The notes under the pieces: generated by a model
Told to the model about the DNA's origin: nothing
What the model saw: only the letters and a program-made list of their open reading frames with translations
Database searches by the model: none
Made by a program: the position numbers and the translations under genes
Shown: piece after piece, positions 42,843 through 51,362 of the stretch
How the letters are laid out: every line of letters begins with the position of its first letter
Position numbering within the stretch: position 1 is the stretch's first letter
Assembly (NCBI GenBank): GCA_002343985.1
Contig: DDTB01000012.1
Location: forward strand, 1 to 55,892
From: Chitinophagaceae bacterium UBA2375
GTDB lineage: Bacteria; Bacteroidota; Bacteroidia; Chitinophagales; Chitinophagaceae
Reading direction: 5' to 3'
DNA: 55,892 nt

Positions 42843-45800
42843 TTATCCTTCGGGGGTTTCCTCTTCCTCTTCAGAAATGCTATGCAAGGCAACCGCCATC
42901 TGGTTGGTTTTTACAAACCCGCACCAGTGGCAATCATCTTTTCCGCATCCGATATAAAACTCCCGGTTCCTGATTTTATGCCAGGTATCCACTACCTGCT
43001 GGCGAACGGTCTCCATATCAGCAGGGCCGATAACCAGTTTCTCGGATTGGTATTTCTTCTTTTTGTCGGGCTCAACAAAGTTGAATTCGGTACTGACAAC
43101 CGTCCAGTCTTTTTGCGCGTAATTATCCACTAATATCTTGTAAAAAACAGCCTGGCGCCAATAGTCCCCGCCCAAAGGCTGCTTCTCAGATGGGCCCTTG
43201 GTTTTCTGTTTGGCTTTTTCGGGGTCACCGGTTTTATAATCCACCACATTGACCATTTTCCCGTCAAATTCCAATTTATCCAACTTACCCTTTAAAGGCA
43301 CGCCGTCTACCACCACATTTCGTATATTCAGCTCTGTTAGTGCCACTTTATTAAATCGACCAATGTGTTCATCGTAATACGCATCCAGGATTTCATGCCC
43401 ATATTCCATCCTGCGCGCAAACTCTTCACGGGTAAAGCTTTCACGATGGCGGTTCATATACCAGTCGAAATCGGCGATAAATACATCCTTGCCCGGAAAA
43501 GCTTCCGCGGGATCCTGTTTCATCTTCCGGAACAACTGCTCCAGTGCATAATGCACCGCTGACCCAAATTCAGCCGCTTCATTTTTGGGTGATGGGATAC
43601 GGATCAGGTTTTTAAAATAAAACTCCAGCGGGCAATGCAGGTAATTGTTCAGGGCCGACACGTTCATCACAAATTTATCCAGGATGCGGCCAATATATTC
43701 TTCCTCCATCCTGTCGATCTCCGGCGCTTCGGGGGCAGACAATCCCAGCATGGAAAATTCCGTCAGCCATTCCTGTTCCAGCACCACTTTTTCAACCGCC
43801 AGTTTATGTGTTTCCTGTATTTCGGCGATAAACATGGATGGCTCCATTTCCTTTCCGTTCTCACGTAAACGGCTATACGAAATATACAAATGTTGCTCCG
43901 CACGGGTCAGCGCGACATAGAATAAACGCCGCAATTCTTCCTCATCAGATTGCACGGGTTGTGAAGCAAAGAGGGTATCCGGGAGTTTATACCCGTCTCC
44001 CGGCTTTTTCTTTTTTTCCCAGAAAGCCGCATTGCAACCCGCGAAGAATACATATTCAAACTCCAGCCCTTTTGAGCCATGGGCCGTCATCAGGTTCACG
44101 CCCTGGTCGCTGCCACTTACCTGCATCAAGGGCAAACTGATGCTTTCCTTGTCCATCAGTTGTACCAAACCCACCAGTTTCTGAAGCGACATGGCCGGTT
44201 CACGGCGGGTTTCTTCTTTAATAAATTCAAAGAGGCCGGTGAGTACCTGCAGGTGCCAGTGTTTATCGGGGTCCTGCATGATGGCCGATAGCACGCCCGC
44301 TTCGCGGATGATCGCCTCACACAGTTGTTGCAGGGTAATATTTGGCGCCAGCGATATGAGCTTTTCCATCACGGTGGAAGCTTTCGCCAAACCCGTATGG
44401 AGGCCTGCATGGAAAAGGTCGCGTGGCGGTGCCTGTGCCGCTTCTGCCAGGTGCCTGCGCAATGACATGCTGCGGTCCGCATATTTCTTCTCAGATACTT
44501 CCATCGTGACACGCGCGATTTCTATCGGCGGGATATGAAACCAGTTATAGTGCAAAATTTCAAACAGGAGTTCATCGCCGCTGTACGGGATATAGAGTTC
44601 GCTGGAGATATAACTGAGGATGTTGATGAAATTCCGCGCCAGAGGTTGCTCCAGGATGTTCAGTTGCCGTTTGCTGTACACCGGTATGTCGAGTTTCTTG
44701 AAATAACGTGTCAGATCTTCTCCATATTTGTTCTCCTTATAAATGATGCCAATCGCGCCGGCTGCTGTGCCCTGTGCCAGTAATTGCCTGACCGACAGCA
44801 CGAGGCCGATCATCTCCTGGTGTTGCGTATCGTACTCCCTGATTAACGGAGGATGTGACAGGTGTTTGATTGCATCGTTAGACGACTGCAGGTCTTTACT
44901 GAGCCCTTCCAACTGCGCCACCAGCCTTTCATTATTCCGGTCGATCAGTGTTTTGGAGATGTCGAGAATAGGTTGTGTTGACCTGTAATTTCGTGTAAGC
45001 ACCACCGTAAGCAGGTTCTTCTGGTATTGTTCCGCGAATCGGAGCATATTCTCCACATTCGCGCCCTGGAAGCGGTAAATACTCTGGTCATCATCGCCCA
45101 CCACAAAAACATTGGGTTGGTCCCAGTAACTGATCAGCAGCTCCACCAGCCTGTTTTGTGTGCCGCTGGTATCCTGGTACTCATCCACCAGTATGTACTG
45201 GTATTTCTCCTGGTATTTCGACAGCACGGTTGGTTGCTCTTCAAAAACGCGGATCACCCAATTGATCATATCATCAAAATCGTACCTGTTGCGTTGCCGC
45301 ATCATGGCCTGGAACTGATCAAACTGGTCAACAGCCGCGCGAAGTTTTTCCATCCGTTCATGTTCTTCCTGTATTTTATCCTGCTTCAGGTCGCCGGCTT
45401 TAAACTCCCTGAATTTTCTTTTATACCTGAATTCGTCGCGGCTGGGCAGGTCGGCCAAATATGCGTCTATGCGTTCCCGTATGAACGCGGGCGACCAGCC
45501 TTCCTTCTTCATATTGCTGAAGAGCCTTCGGAGGTTGCTCACTTCAAAATACACATCGCCCCTGTACCTTTTCAGCGGGTTGTTTTTGGGCAGGGCGTCA
45601 ATAAGTTCTTTAAACAACTGCACCTGTTCCAGTTCGGAAATGGGATCGAGGGATGTTTTTTCGAAGAGAGAGAGGTTTTCCTGGATGATATCATGGCAAA
45701 ACGCGTGAAACGTATAGATGTTTACCTTGTATGCATCGGGGCCTATAAACTGGAGCAGCCTTTTGCGCATCGCCACCACACCCGCGTCGGTGTATGTGAG

Positions 45801-46004
45801 GCAAAGTATATTATCCGGCATGGCGTCGGTATCCAGTAAAATTTTTCCAATGCGGCTGGCGAGGATTTGCGTCTTGCCCGTACCCGGGCCGGCGATCACC
45901 ATCACGGGCCCTTCAATGGCATCAACGGCGCGTCGTTGCTGCTCGTTTAACCGTTCGTATTCCTGGCGGAAATTGGCTTCCAGTTTTGATCTGTTGAATG
46001 ACAT
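42843..46004 (-). CDS. UvrD-type DNA helicase with PD-(D/E)XK and Fe-S nuclease module
   Basis: About 1053 residues from the ATG at 46004 (MSFNRSKLEANFRQ). Superfamily 1A helicase: Walker A AGPGTGKTQ near 38-46, Walker B YILVDEYQDTS, QSIYRFQGA, and motif VI region FYVALTRAEQHLYIS. The last 230 residues form a RecB/AddB-like nuclease (GKLDKLEFDGKMVNVVDYKTG). An Fe-S cluster is suggested by one upstream Cys (LHCPLEF) and the triad CGKDDCHWC at the C-terminus. Such enzymes process double-strand ends or replication forks. No addB partner is adjacent. Confidence 0.9.
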   Translation of the reverse strand: MSFNRSKLEANFRQEYERLNEQQRRAVDAIEGPVMVIAGPGTGKTQILASRIGKILLDTDAMPDNILCLTYTDAGVVAMRKRLLQFIGPDAYKVNIYTFHAFCHDIIQENLSLFEKTSLDPISELEQVQLFKELIDALPKNNPLKRYRGDVYFEVSNLRRLFSNMKKEGWSPAFIRERIDAYLADLPSRDEFRYKRKFREFKAGDLKQDKIQEEHERMEKLRAAVDQFDQFQAMMRQRNRYDFDDMINWVIRVFEEQPTVLSKYQEKYQYILVDEYQDTSGTQNRLVELLISYWDQPNVFVVGDDDQSIYRFQGANVENMLRFAEQYQKNLLTVVLTRNYRSTQPILDISKTLIDRNNERLVAQLEGLSKDLQSSNDAIKHLSHPPLIREYDTQHQEMIGLVLSVRQLLAQGTAAGAIGIIYKENKYGEDLTRYFKKLDIPVYSKRQLNILEQPLARNFINILSYISSELYIPYSGDELLFEILHYNWFHIPPIEIARVTMEVSEKKYADRSMSLRRHLAEAAQAPPRDLFHAGLHTGLAKASTVMEKLISLAPNITLQQLCEAIIREAGVLSAIMQDPDKHWHLQVLTGLFEFIKEETRREPAMSLQKLVGLVQLMDKESISLPLMQVSGSDQGVNLMTAHGSKGLEFEYVFFAGCNAAFWEKKKKPGDGYKLPDTLFASQPVQSDEEELRRLFYVALTRAEQHLYISYSRLRENGKEMEPSMFIAEIQETHKLAVEKVVLEQEWLTEFSMLGLSAPEAPEIDRMEEEYIGRILDKFVMNVSALNNYLHCPLEFYFKNLIRIPSPKNEAAEFGSAVHYALEQLFRKMKQDPAEAFPGKDVFIADFDWYMNRHRESFTREEFARRMEYGHEILDAYYDEHIGRFNKVALTELNIRNVVVDGVPLKGKLDKLEFDGKMVNVVDYKTGDPEKAKQKTKGPSEKQPLGGDYWRQAVFYKILVDNYAQKDWTVVSTEFNFVEPDKKKKYQSEKLVIGPADMETVRQQVVDTWHKIRNREFYIGCGKDDCHWCGFVKTNQMAVALHSISEEEEETPEG

Positions 46005-46071
46005 AAAACAAATATACCTCAATCCTCCATGCGCCCGCAGAACAAAACGGATGCAGGGTTGTTGTATCTTC

Positions 46072-46545
46072 ATGAGTAAAGTGTACAGCCTGCAAACCGT
46101 TCAGCGCATACCTGTGGGCATTGATAAAGCATGGGATTTTTTCAGCAGCCCCGCGAACCTGCAAACCATCACCCCTTCTTCCCTCGGGTTTAAAATCATT
46201 TCCAAATTCCATGGCAACCGCATGTACCCGGGCCAGATCATTGAATACAAAGTGAGCCCGGTTTTGGGCATACCGCTGTACTGGATGACAGAAATCAAGC
46301 ATGTGGAAGACCAGAAATTTTTTGTGGACGAACAGCGTTTTGGCCCGTATGCATTATGGCACCATCAGCACCATTTCAAATCTATACCCGGCGGTGTGGA
46401 GATGACCGATATTGTACACTACAAAATACCATTTTGGGTGCTTGGAGACTTAGCGCATACTTTGTTTGTGCGCAACCAGCTCAAAAAGATTTTCGACTAC
46501 CGTTTTGAACAGGTAGAAAAAATATTTGGGGCCTTTCCCTCGTAA
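46072..46545 (+). CDS. SRPBCC (START-like) family protein
   Basis: 157 residues from the ATG at 46072 (MSKVYSLQTVQRIPVGIDKAWDFFSSPANLQ). It shows the polyketide-cyclase/START helix-grip fold of the CoxG/ligand-binding kind (ITPSSLGFKI, GQIIEYKVSPVLGIP, GVEMTDIVHYKIPF). The ligand is unknown. A longer frame back to 45718 is an artefact inside the helicase gene. Divergent from the helicase, 67 bp apart. Confidence 0.88.
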   Translation: MSKVYSLQTVQRIPVGIDKAWDFFSSPANLQTITPSSLGFKIISKFHGNRMYPGQIIEYKVSPVLGIPLYWMTEIKHVEDQKFFVDEQRFGPYALWHHQHHFKSIPGGVEMTDIVHYKIPFWVLGDLAHTLFVRNQLKKIFDYRFEQVEKIFGAFPS

Positions 46546-46559
46546 AAAATTTCCTGAAT

Positions 46560-47354
46560 CTATTTAGCCGCTTCTACATAAGCCCAGTTCTCATTGCGCT
46601 TGATGCGGTGGATCTGGGTTTCCGTGATTTTAAACTGCTTGGCCAGTGTGCGGGCAGGCACCCCTTCCTTGATGAGTTTTTTCAGGTACATCACTTTTGT
46701 TACCGTGAGTTTGCTGCTGGTTGGCGAGGTACGCACAAGCGCTTTTTTCCTGGCACGGTCAGCTATCACCATCGGACTGTTTTGCTGATGGACCAGGCTT
46801 TCTTCCTGCGTCAGCCACTTGAGGTTGTTGACCTTATTATTCAGCTTGTCATAGTCGATATGTGCCACAATGATCTTATCCTCCGACTCTTTAGGGATGA
46901 AACATTCAGCCACCAGGCGATGGATAAGGTGTGCAAAATATTCAGTGCGGCTTTTTAAATCGGCTGCGTAGGCTTTCACATACGCTTTCTTCAATACTTT
47001 CAGTTCTTCCGTGGCTTTTTCGAGTTGGGCCGGGATCCTGCGCTTCAGCTCTTCGGGCTTGCGTTTACTCTTGAGTATTTTGCGCATTTCCTGGATGCCC
47101 CGGAAAACGCGTTCGATCTCCGCTTTCATGGCAGCCAGTTTTTCGGCCGACTTTGGGTTTCGGGCCCGGAACATTTTCAGGCGTATGATTCTGTAACCAT
47201 TAACCATAGACGCGCGCAGTTCCTTACCCTTGTTCAGGCGGTTGTATGTACGTACGCGGCCAAAGTTGGAAACTTCGAGGCGGAAGTCATTCACATATCC
47301 TTCACCGAGTTTGTATTCCCTCCATTCCTCTCTGGCAAAACTGAGTGTTTTCAC
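46560..47354 (-). CDS. NUMOD4-HNH protein with central coiled coil and C-terminal HTH
   Basis: 264 residues. Residues 8-60 are a NUMOD4 DNA-binding segment (EWREYKL, RLEVSNFGRVRTYN). About 70-135 form a charged coiled coil inserted in the middle. About 140-185 form an HNH_3 nuclease core (LIHRLVAECFIP, VAHIDYDKLNNKVNNLKWLT) with the His and Asn positions kept. About 215-255 form a homeodomain/resolvase-like helix-turn-helix (GVPARTLAKQFKITETQIHRIK). It looks like a free-standing homing-endonuclease relative with intact catalytic motif; nothing nearby shows intron or intein structure. Confidence 0.82.
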   Translation of the reverse strand: MKTLSFAREEWREYKLGEGYVNDFRLEVSNFGRVRTYNRLNKGKELRASMVNGYRIIRLKMFRARNPKSAEKLAAMKAEIERVFRGIQEMRKILKSKRKPEELKRRIPAQLEKATEELKVLKKAYVKAYAADLKSRTEYFAHLIHRLVAECFIPKESEDKIIVAHIDYDKLNNKVNNLKWLTQEESLVHQQNSPMVIADRARKKALVRTSPTSSKLTVTKVMYLKKLIKEGVPARTLAKQFKITETQIHRIKRNENWAYVEAAK

Positions 47355-47467
47355 GATGATTGGTATTTTATGATGAACAATTAGTTGACATCATAGGGAT
47401 GAATTGGTTAGCAACCCTTAAAGTTACAACATTTATATCAAGTGCAGTATGGAACAAGCATTGCAAA

Positions 47468-48124
47468 TTAACCCGGCATCCTGGCGATATATTTCTCAAT
47501 TTGTTTGATCTGGTCAACAATTTGAGGCGTGGTGGGCTTGAGGGCTTTTGCCTTCCTGAAATAATCCTTCGCGGCCCTGAATTCGCGCTTGTTCATCATG
47601 ATGGAACAAAGCTGGAGATATGCGGCAGATTCATTTTCCTTATCGGGTAAACCCGCGCGCAGCGCCTGGCGGATATACGATTCAGCCTGCTTGAAATCAC
47701 CTTTCTGCAAACTTAACATGCCAAGCTGCAATTTGTTCGGGCCTTCGGCTTGTTTGGTGAGAGACCCGCCGCCAAGTTCGAGGCCTTTTTTCATATGTTT
47801 CTCAGCCTTATCAAAATCCTGGTTCATCATGGCGAGGTTGCCCTGTAATGTATAATACACGGAACGAACCGGTTTAATCAGCAAGCCGGGAAACTTGATG
47901 GAATCCACGATTTTTTTCGCGCCCTCGAGGTCACCTTCTTCCATGGCCACCTGGATCAGCCGCATGGGGCCTAACAGGAAATGGCCGAGGATCAGTATTA
48001 CGGCGATCAGGTATAAGATAAATGAGGGCCAAAAACTGGTTTCCATGTGCACAAAGATGGCGAGGGCCAATAAGGCCAGTCCAATCCAGAGACGATATCG
48101 GATGAGGGTGTTATACCAGGACAT
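47468..48124 (-). CDS. TPR membrane protein
   Basis: 218 residues: two N-terminal membrane helices (LWIGLALLALAIFVHM and FILYLIAVILILGHFLLG), then TPR units about 75-200 (LAMMNQDFDKAEKHMKKGLELGG, LGMLSLQKGDFKQAESYIRQAL, CSIMMNKREFRAAKDYFRKAKAL). A protein-protein scaffold at the inner membrane; partner unknown. Confidence 0.85.
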   Translation of the reverse strand: MSWYNTLIRYRLWIGLALLALAIFVHMETSFWPSFILYLIAVILILGHFLLGPMRLIQVAMEEGDLEGAKKIVDSIKFPGLLIKPVRSVYYTLQGNLAMMNQDFDKAEKHMKKGLELGGGSLTKQAEGPNKLQLGMLSLQKGDFKQAESYIRQALRAGLPDKENESAAYLQLCSIMMNKREFRAAKDYFRKAKALKPTTPQIVDQIKQIEKYIARMPG

Positions 48125-48271
48125 AGATTCAAATTAGGGCGCAAATATACATCTTTCAGCCTGCGATAGCCCCCATTGGGCTGATTTTAGTGCCCGGAAA
48201 AGGGCAGGACTTTATCTGATCATCAGAATCCCTTATTTTTGCTCCCCGTTTGAACCTGTCAGGTTGATTTT

Positions 48272-48343
48272 GGTCTCATAGTTCAATGGATAGAATAGGA
48301 GTTTCCTAAACTCTAGATCCAAGTTCGATTCTTGGTGAGACCA
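48272..48343 (+). tRNA. tRNA-Arg (anticodon CCT)
   Basis: A 72-nt cloverleaf: acceptor GGTCTCA with TGAGACC, D-arm GTTC/GAAT, anticodon loop TTCCTAA (anticodon CCT, read as AGG) on stem GGAGT/ACTCT, T-arm CCAAG-TTCGATT-CTTGG, discriminator A. CCA is not encoded. It reads AGG codons. A Rho-independent terminator follows and its 3' end is duplicated 60 bp further on. Confidence 0.93.
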
Positions 48344-48354
48344 CAAAACGCAAG

Positions 48355-48378
48355 GCCCTCTTTTTGAGGGCTTTTTTA
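48355..48378 (+). terminator. Terminator after tRNA-Arg
   Basis: GCCCTC (48355-48360), loop T5, GAGGGC (48366-48371), then a T-run. Confidence 0.85.
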
Positions 48379-48396
48379 TTTGCCAATGATCTGCTT

Positions 48397-48476
48397 GATC
48401 CAAGTTCCCTGCCCGACTGCGTCGCGCAGACAGGGATTCTTGGTGAGACCACAAAACGTAGAGCCCTCTTTTTGAG
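48397..48476 (+). pseudogene. Duplicated tRNA-Arg 3' end with inserted palindrome
   Basis: GATCCAAGTTC (48397-48407) and GATTCTTGGTGAGACCACAA onward (48435-48476, including the terminator stem) repeat the tRNA-Arg 3' half and its downstream flank. Between them, inside the T-loop, lie 27 extra bases (48408-48434) forming an imperfect palindrome (CCTG...CTGCG-tcg-CGCAG..CAGG). Duplicated tRNA 3' ends are typical att-site footprints of integrases that target tRNA genes. Confidence 0.75.
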
Positions 48477-48479
48477 GAC

Positions 48480-48779
48480 TAGTCATTGTTCAATTTAGGA
48501 ATGATTACTCAAATCAACTTTAAGCTGAATCAGTTGTCTGTAGCTGATTCCTGTGTAAACTATTACGAAAAAAATTGCGTCAAAAATTTTAATTTCTTTC
48601 CACAAAAAGTGAAAAACGGAGCAAAATCAATGTTGTATTGACATGCCGATCTATTCACATATTTTGTCCACAGTTTGTTGATATTACCAACCCTAAAACA
48701 TGGTCGACAAATTTTAGATTTGCGAAAAGCTTTAGTAAATAAAAAAGCCACTTGAGCAATCAAGCAGCTTAGAATAAAA
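48480..48779. other. AT-rich non-coding stretch
   Basis: No credible gene. Composition is markedly more A/T-rich than the flanks. It separates the tRNA-Arg remnant from the tRNA-like segment at 48780. Confidence 0.4.
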
Positions 48780-48848
48780 GGGGGGCGTCTTGGTGACTGC
48801 AGACGGCTTCCGATCCTCTCGCAATCGGTTCGATCCCGATGCCCTCCA
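48780..48848 (+). pseudogene. tRNA-like remnant
   Basis: GGGGGGC (48780-48786) pairs with GCCCTCC (48841-48847). A perfect T-arm ATCGG-TTCGATC-CCGAT (48824-48840) carries the B-box consensus. The middle cannot form a normal D-arm plus anticodon arm (only a GTCT/AGAC stem is available). Followed by a terminator at 48890. Read as a deleted tRNA or tRNA-like RNA rather than a working tRNA. Confidence 0.4.
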
Positions 48849-48889
48849 TTTTGATTAAAAAAACAAGGTTTGCAGACCAGTTGTTTTAG

Positions 48890-48920
48890 CCTCCTGATTC
48901 GGACAGGAGGTTTTTCTTTT
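48890..48920 (+). terminator. Terminator downstream of tRNA-like remnant
   Basis: CCTCCTG (48890-48896), 7-nt loop, CAGGAGG (48904-48910), then TTTTTCTTTTT. Confidence 0.8.
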
Positions 48921-49221
48921 TGTAATGCAAATTGCTTAGCAATTACAACCACAAATATGTTGACTATTAGCATATAATCAACATATTAAGTCGATTTTAT
49001 TTTCTAACACTTGTGTATTTTTTGTATTTAATTGATTTTCATCCAGTTTATATTCACTTTGACAAAAGTTAAGGTTACAAATTGCTTAAAATTGTATAAT
49101 CACACTTTTCAATTTACCCAAGTTTTATTTCTTTCAAATTCGGGGTGATTTCCACGCTAAGATTTTTACTTGCATATTTACCTTTGAATCATTGATGATT
49201 ATAGCGGAGCTGGGCCGAGGA
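48921..49221. other. AT-rich non-coding stretch
   Basis: No credible gene on either strand. It ends in a hairpin with a T-run (CCGAGG-atta-CCCTCGG then T7, about 49214-49240), which would terminate a plus-strand transcript, so a small RNA here is conceivable. Confidence 0.35.
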
Positions 49222-49542
49222 TTACCCTCGGGCTTTTTTTATTTCAGCCCGAACATGCGCCTCGACCGCTTCAACGATGGCCTGGTACACAGGGGCATAT
49301 GTTATGGAACCATCCACCAGCTTCCAGTCTGGACGCCGGTATATCAGCCCCCGGGTATGGAAGAACGGCCAGTTTGTTTCCAGTAGCAGGATTCGGTTCC
49401 GGGCGATCACTTTGTACTGCTCCTTGTGTGCGTCAATGGCTATTCGGATCATTGTCAGGCGTAGTGTCCTACGCTCATGCGTTATAGTAATCCTGAACTC
49501 CATTTTGCGAATTACACGATTTTCTGCTACATTTATGCTCAT
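49222..49542 (-). CDS. Small protein of unknown function
   Basis: 106 residues (93 from the internal Met at 49503, MEFRITITHERRTL, which may be the true start). The sequence alternates basic and hydrophobic strands with Trp-rich LLETNWPFFHTRGLIYRRPDWKLV and a helical C-terminus. No family recognised. It lies in the AT-rich accessory patch, divergent from the HsdR_N-type nuclease gene by 78 bp. Confidence 0.55.
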   Translation of the reverse strand: MSINVAENRVIRKMEFRITITHERRTLRLTMIRIAIDAHKEQYKVIARNRILLLETNWPFFHTRGLIYRRPDWKLVDGSITYAPVYQAIVEAVEAHVRAEIKKARG

Positions 49543-49620
49543 TGACGGCCAACATCCTCCGAAAGTCCATTCGCTTTGCCTGCACCACTATTTCATTGAC
49601 ATTTAATAAATCAAGCTCAA

Positions 49621-50736
49621 ATGGACTTAAAAGACGAATTAAAAGTCCTGGCCGATCGCGTCATTAAACTGAAGGATCAGATCCAGACTGAGGAAGCAAC
49701 AAAGAATGCCTTTATTATGCCATTTATCCGGGCCCTCGGATACGATGTTTTCAACCCTTTGGAAGTGGTGCCGGAATTCATCTCTGACGTTGGTATCAAA
49801 AAGGGGGAGAAAATCGACTACGCGATATTCAAAGATGGTAATCCAACCATTCTTGTGGAGTGTAAACATTGGGGGCAAAACCTGGATCTACATGACGGCC
49901 AGCTGCTCCGGTACTTTCATGTGTCGAAGGCCAAGTTTGGAATCCTTACGAACGGGATTATTTACCGTTTTTATTCTGATCTGGTTGAACCAAACAAGAT
50001 GGATGAGAAGCCATTCCTGGAGTTCAACATCACTGACCTGAAGGATAACCAGGTGGAAGAGCTTAAGAAGTTTCACAAATCGTATTTCGACATTGACAGT
50101 ATTGTGAACACAGCCAGCGAGCTGAAGTACATGAATGAATTGAAGTCATTGATCCAACAGGAGCTGTCGAATCCCTCTCCAGATTTCGTTAAGCATTTCG
50201 CGCGTCAGGTATACCCAAGCGTGATCACTGCCAAGATACTGGATCAATTCACCAACCTTACTAAGCGCTCGGTTCAACAACATATTACCGACCTGATCAC
50301 CGAGAGATTGAAGACAGCTCTGCAGAAGGAGGATCAATCAGCCGCGGCCCAGGAGCCACTCGCATCGATCCCGGCTGGTGAGCCAGTTCAGGCATTACAG
50401 GAAAATAAAGTTGTTACGACCACAGAGGAGCTTGAGGGATTCATGATTGTTAAGACGATCCTCCGTCAGAAGGTTGCTGCTGACAGAATCAACTACAGGG
50501 ATGCACAGAGCTATTTTGCAATTCTTCTGGATGACAATAACCGGAAGACCATTTGCCGGCTTTACCTGAATGGAGGGAAGAAGTACCTGGCGTTGCTGGA
50601 TGATCAGAAGAAGGAGGTCCGGCATGATCTGAGCAGCCTGGACGATATATTCAAACATGCAGACAAGCTGACGGCCGTTGTCGAAGCCTATGACCGTTCC
50701 AAGGATAAGGAGACTAACTCCACAACACTAAATTGA
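49621..50736 (+). CDS. Stand-alone HsdR_N-type PD-(D/E)XK nuclease-like protein
   Basis: 371 residues. Residues about 15-120 match the type I restriction enzyme HsdR N-terminal nuclease domain: EEATKNAFIMPFIRALGYDVFNP, Asp66 in KIDYAIF, and Glu80-x-Lys82 in ILVECKHWG, a complete PD-(D/E)XK set. Residues 130-250 are helical and residues about 265-350 form a second alpha/beta domain (IVKTILRQKVAADRINYRDAQSYFAILLDD). There is no helicase part and no HsdM or HsdS nearby. Such solitary genes are common in prophages and islands; the setting next to a tRNA att remnant fits an acquired gene, possibly in defence. Confidence 0.82.
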   Translation: MDLKDELKVLADRVIKLKDQIQTEEATKNAFIMPFIRALGYDVFNPLEVVPEFISDVGIKKGEKIDYAIFKDGNPTILVECKHWGQNLDLHDGQLLRYFHVSKAKFGILTNGIIYRFYSDLVEPNKMDEKPFLEFNITDLKDNQVEELKKFHKSYFDIDSIVNTASELKYMNELKSLIQQELSNPSPDFVKHFARQVYPSVITAKILDQFTNLTKRSVQQHITDLITERLKTALQKEDQSAAAQEPLASIPAGEPVQALQENKVVTTTEELEGFMIVKTILRQKVAADRINYRDAQSYFAILLDDNNRKTICRLYLNGGKKYLALLDDQKKEVRHDLSSLDDIFKHADKLTAVVEAYDRSKDKETNSTTLN

Positions 50737-51144
50737 TTGTGAAATTTTTTGATTTTTTGATTTTATTAACTACATATACTATTGGTTTTTCTTTCAAAAT
50801 ATATTAAAATTACAGTAGTATTCATACTGTGTTTTTGATTTCTTCCATAATGGATTTTTTTCTGAGTGAGCATTTTTTTTAAAGCATTTCTGCAAAAAAG
50901 GCAACGACTGTATTAGCCTACAGAATACAATCCATTTTTGATTGAACACTAACCACCAGATCCATACCCTATACAATAAACCGGGCAAATGGCTCGCGGC
51001 CCTTCGTGGCTGATTTTTTTTCATTAACCCAATGTTATGAAAAACAAGAGGTTAATGTTGGTCATCATGAGACTGCAAGCGGCCTATTGGATAATAAAGG
51101 TCCTACTTGTAGCAGTACGTTTGTTGGTCATCTTAGTATGACAA
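50737..51144. other. Long non-coding stretch
   Basis: AT-rich, no convincing gene. Near 51120-51145 the words GTTGGTCAT and ATGACAAC form a stem-loop just before a strong terminator, so an unannotated small RNA is possible in about 51050-51175. Confidence 0.35.
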
Positions 51145-51147
51145 CCA

Positions 51148-51177
51148 AGACCCCTTACATAAGGGGTCTTTTTTTTA
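51148..51177 (+). terminator. Strong Rho-independent terminator without an upstream gene
   Basis: AAGACCCCTTA (51148-51158) and TAAGGGGTCTT (51161-51171) are perfect arms with a run of T after. No protein gene ends within 400 bp upstream on the plus strand. Confidence 0.8.
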
Positions 51178-51362
51178 ATGTTGTCAGTGAGTATGTTGGG
51201 GAAGTTTTATTTGCCAATTCCCCAGAGTCCTCCAATATCATCAAGCCCAGGATTTCTATGAAAAGTTTTACCGGATTGGGGATAGTATACTATTTTTTTT
51301 ATGCCCTATCTTTAGACTGGATGATTGTCTAAATCTGAACAGTACATTTCAATTAACCAATC

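Noticed and set aside
48780..48848. Functional tRNA-Cys (CTGCAGA loop)
   Set aside because: A loop with GCA can be drawn, but its stem has two mismatches in five pairs and no D-arm remains.
48480..48848. tmRNA
   Set aside because: The 3' end is suggestive, but no matching 5' domain (GGG...GGATTCGAC) or tag frame lies upstream.
48563..48973. 136-residue minus-strand frame
   Set aside because: It runs antisense through the tRNA-like segment and a terminator, and its composition is not protein-like.
51006..51332. 108-residue plus-strand frame
   Set aside because: It crosses the strong terminator at 51148-51177 and has no recognisable domain or conserved pattern.
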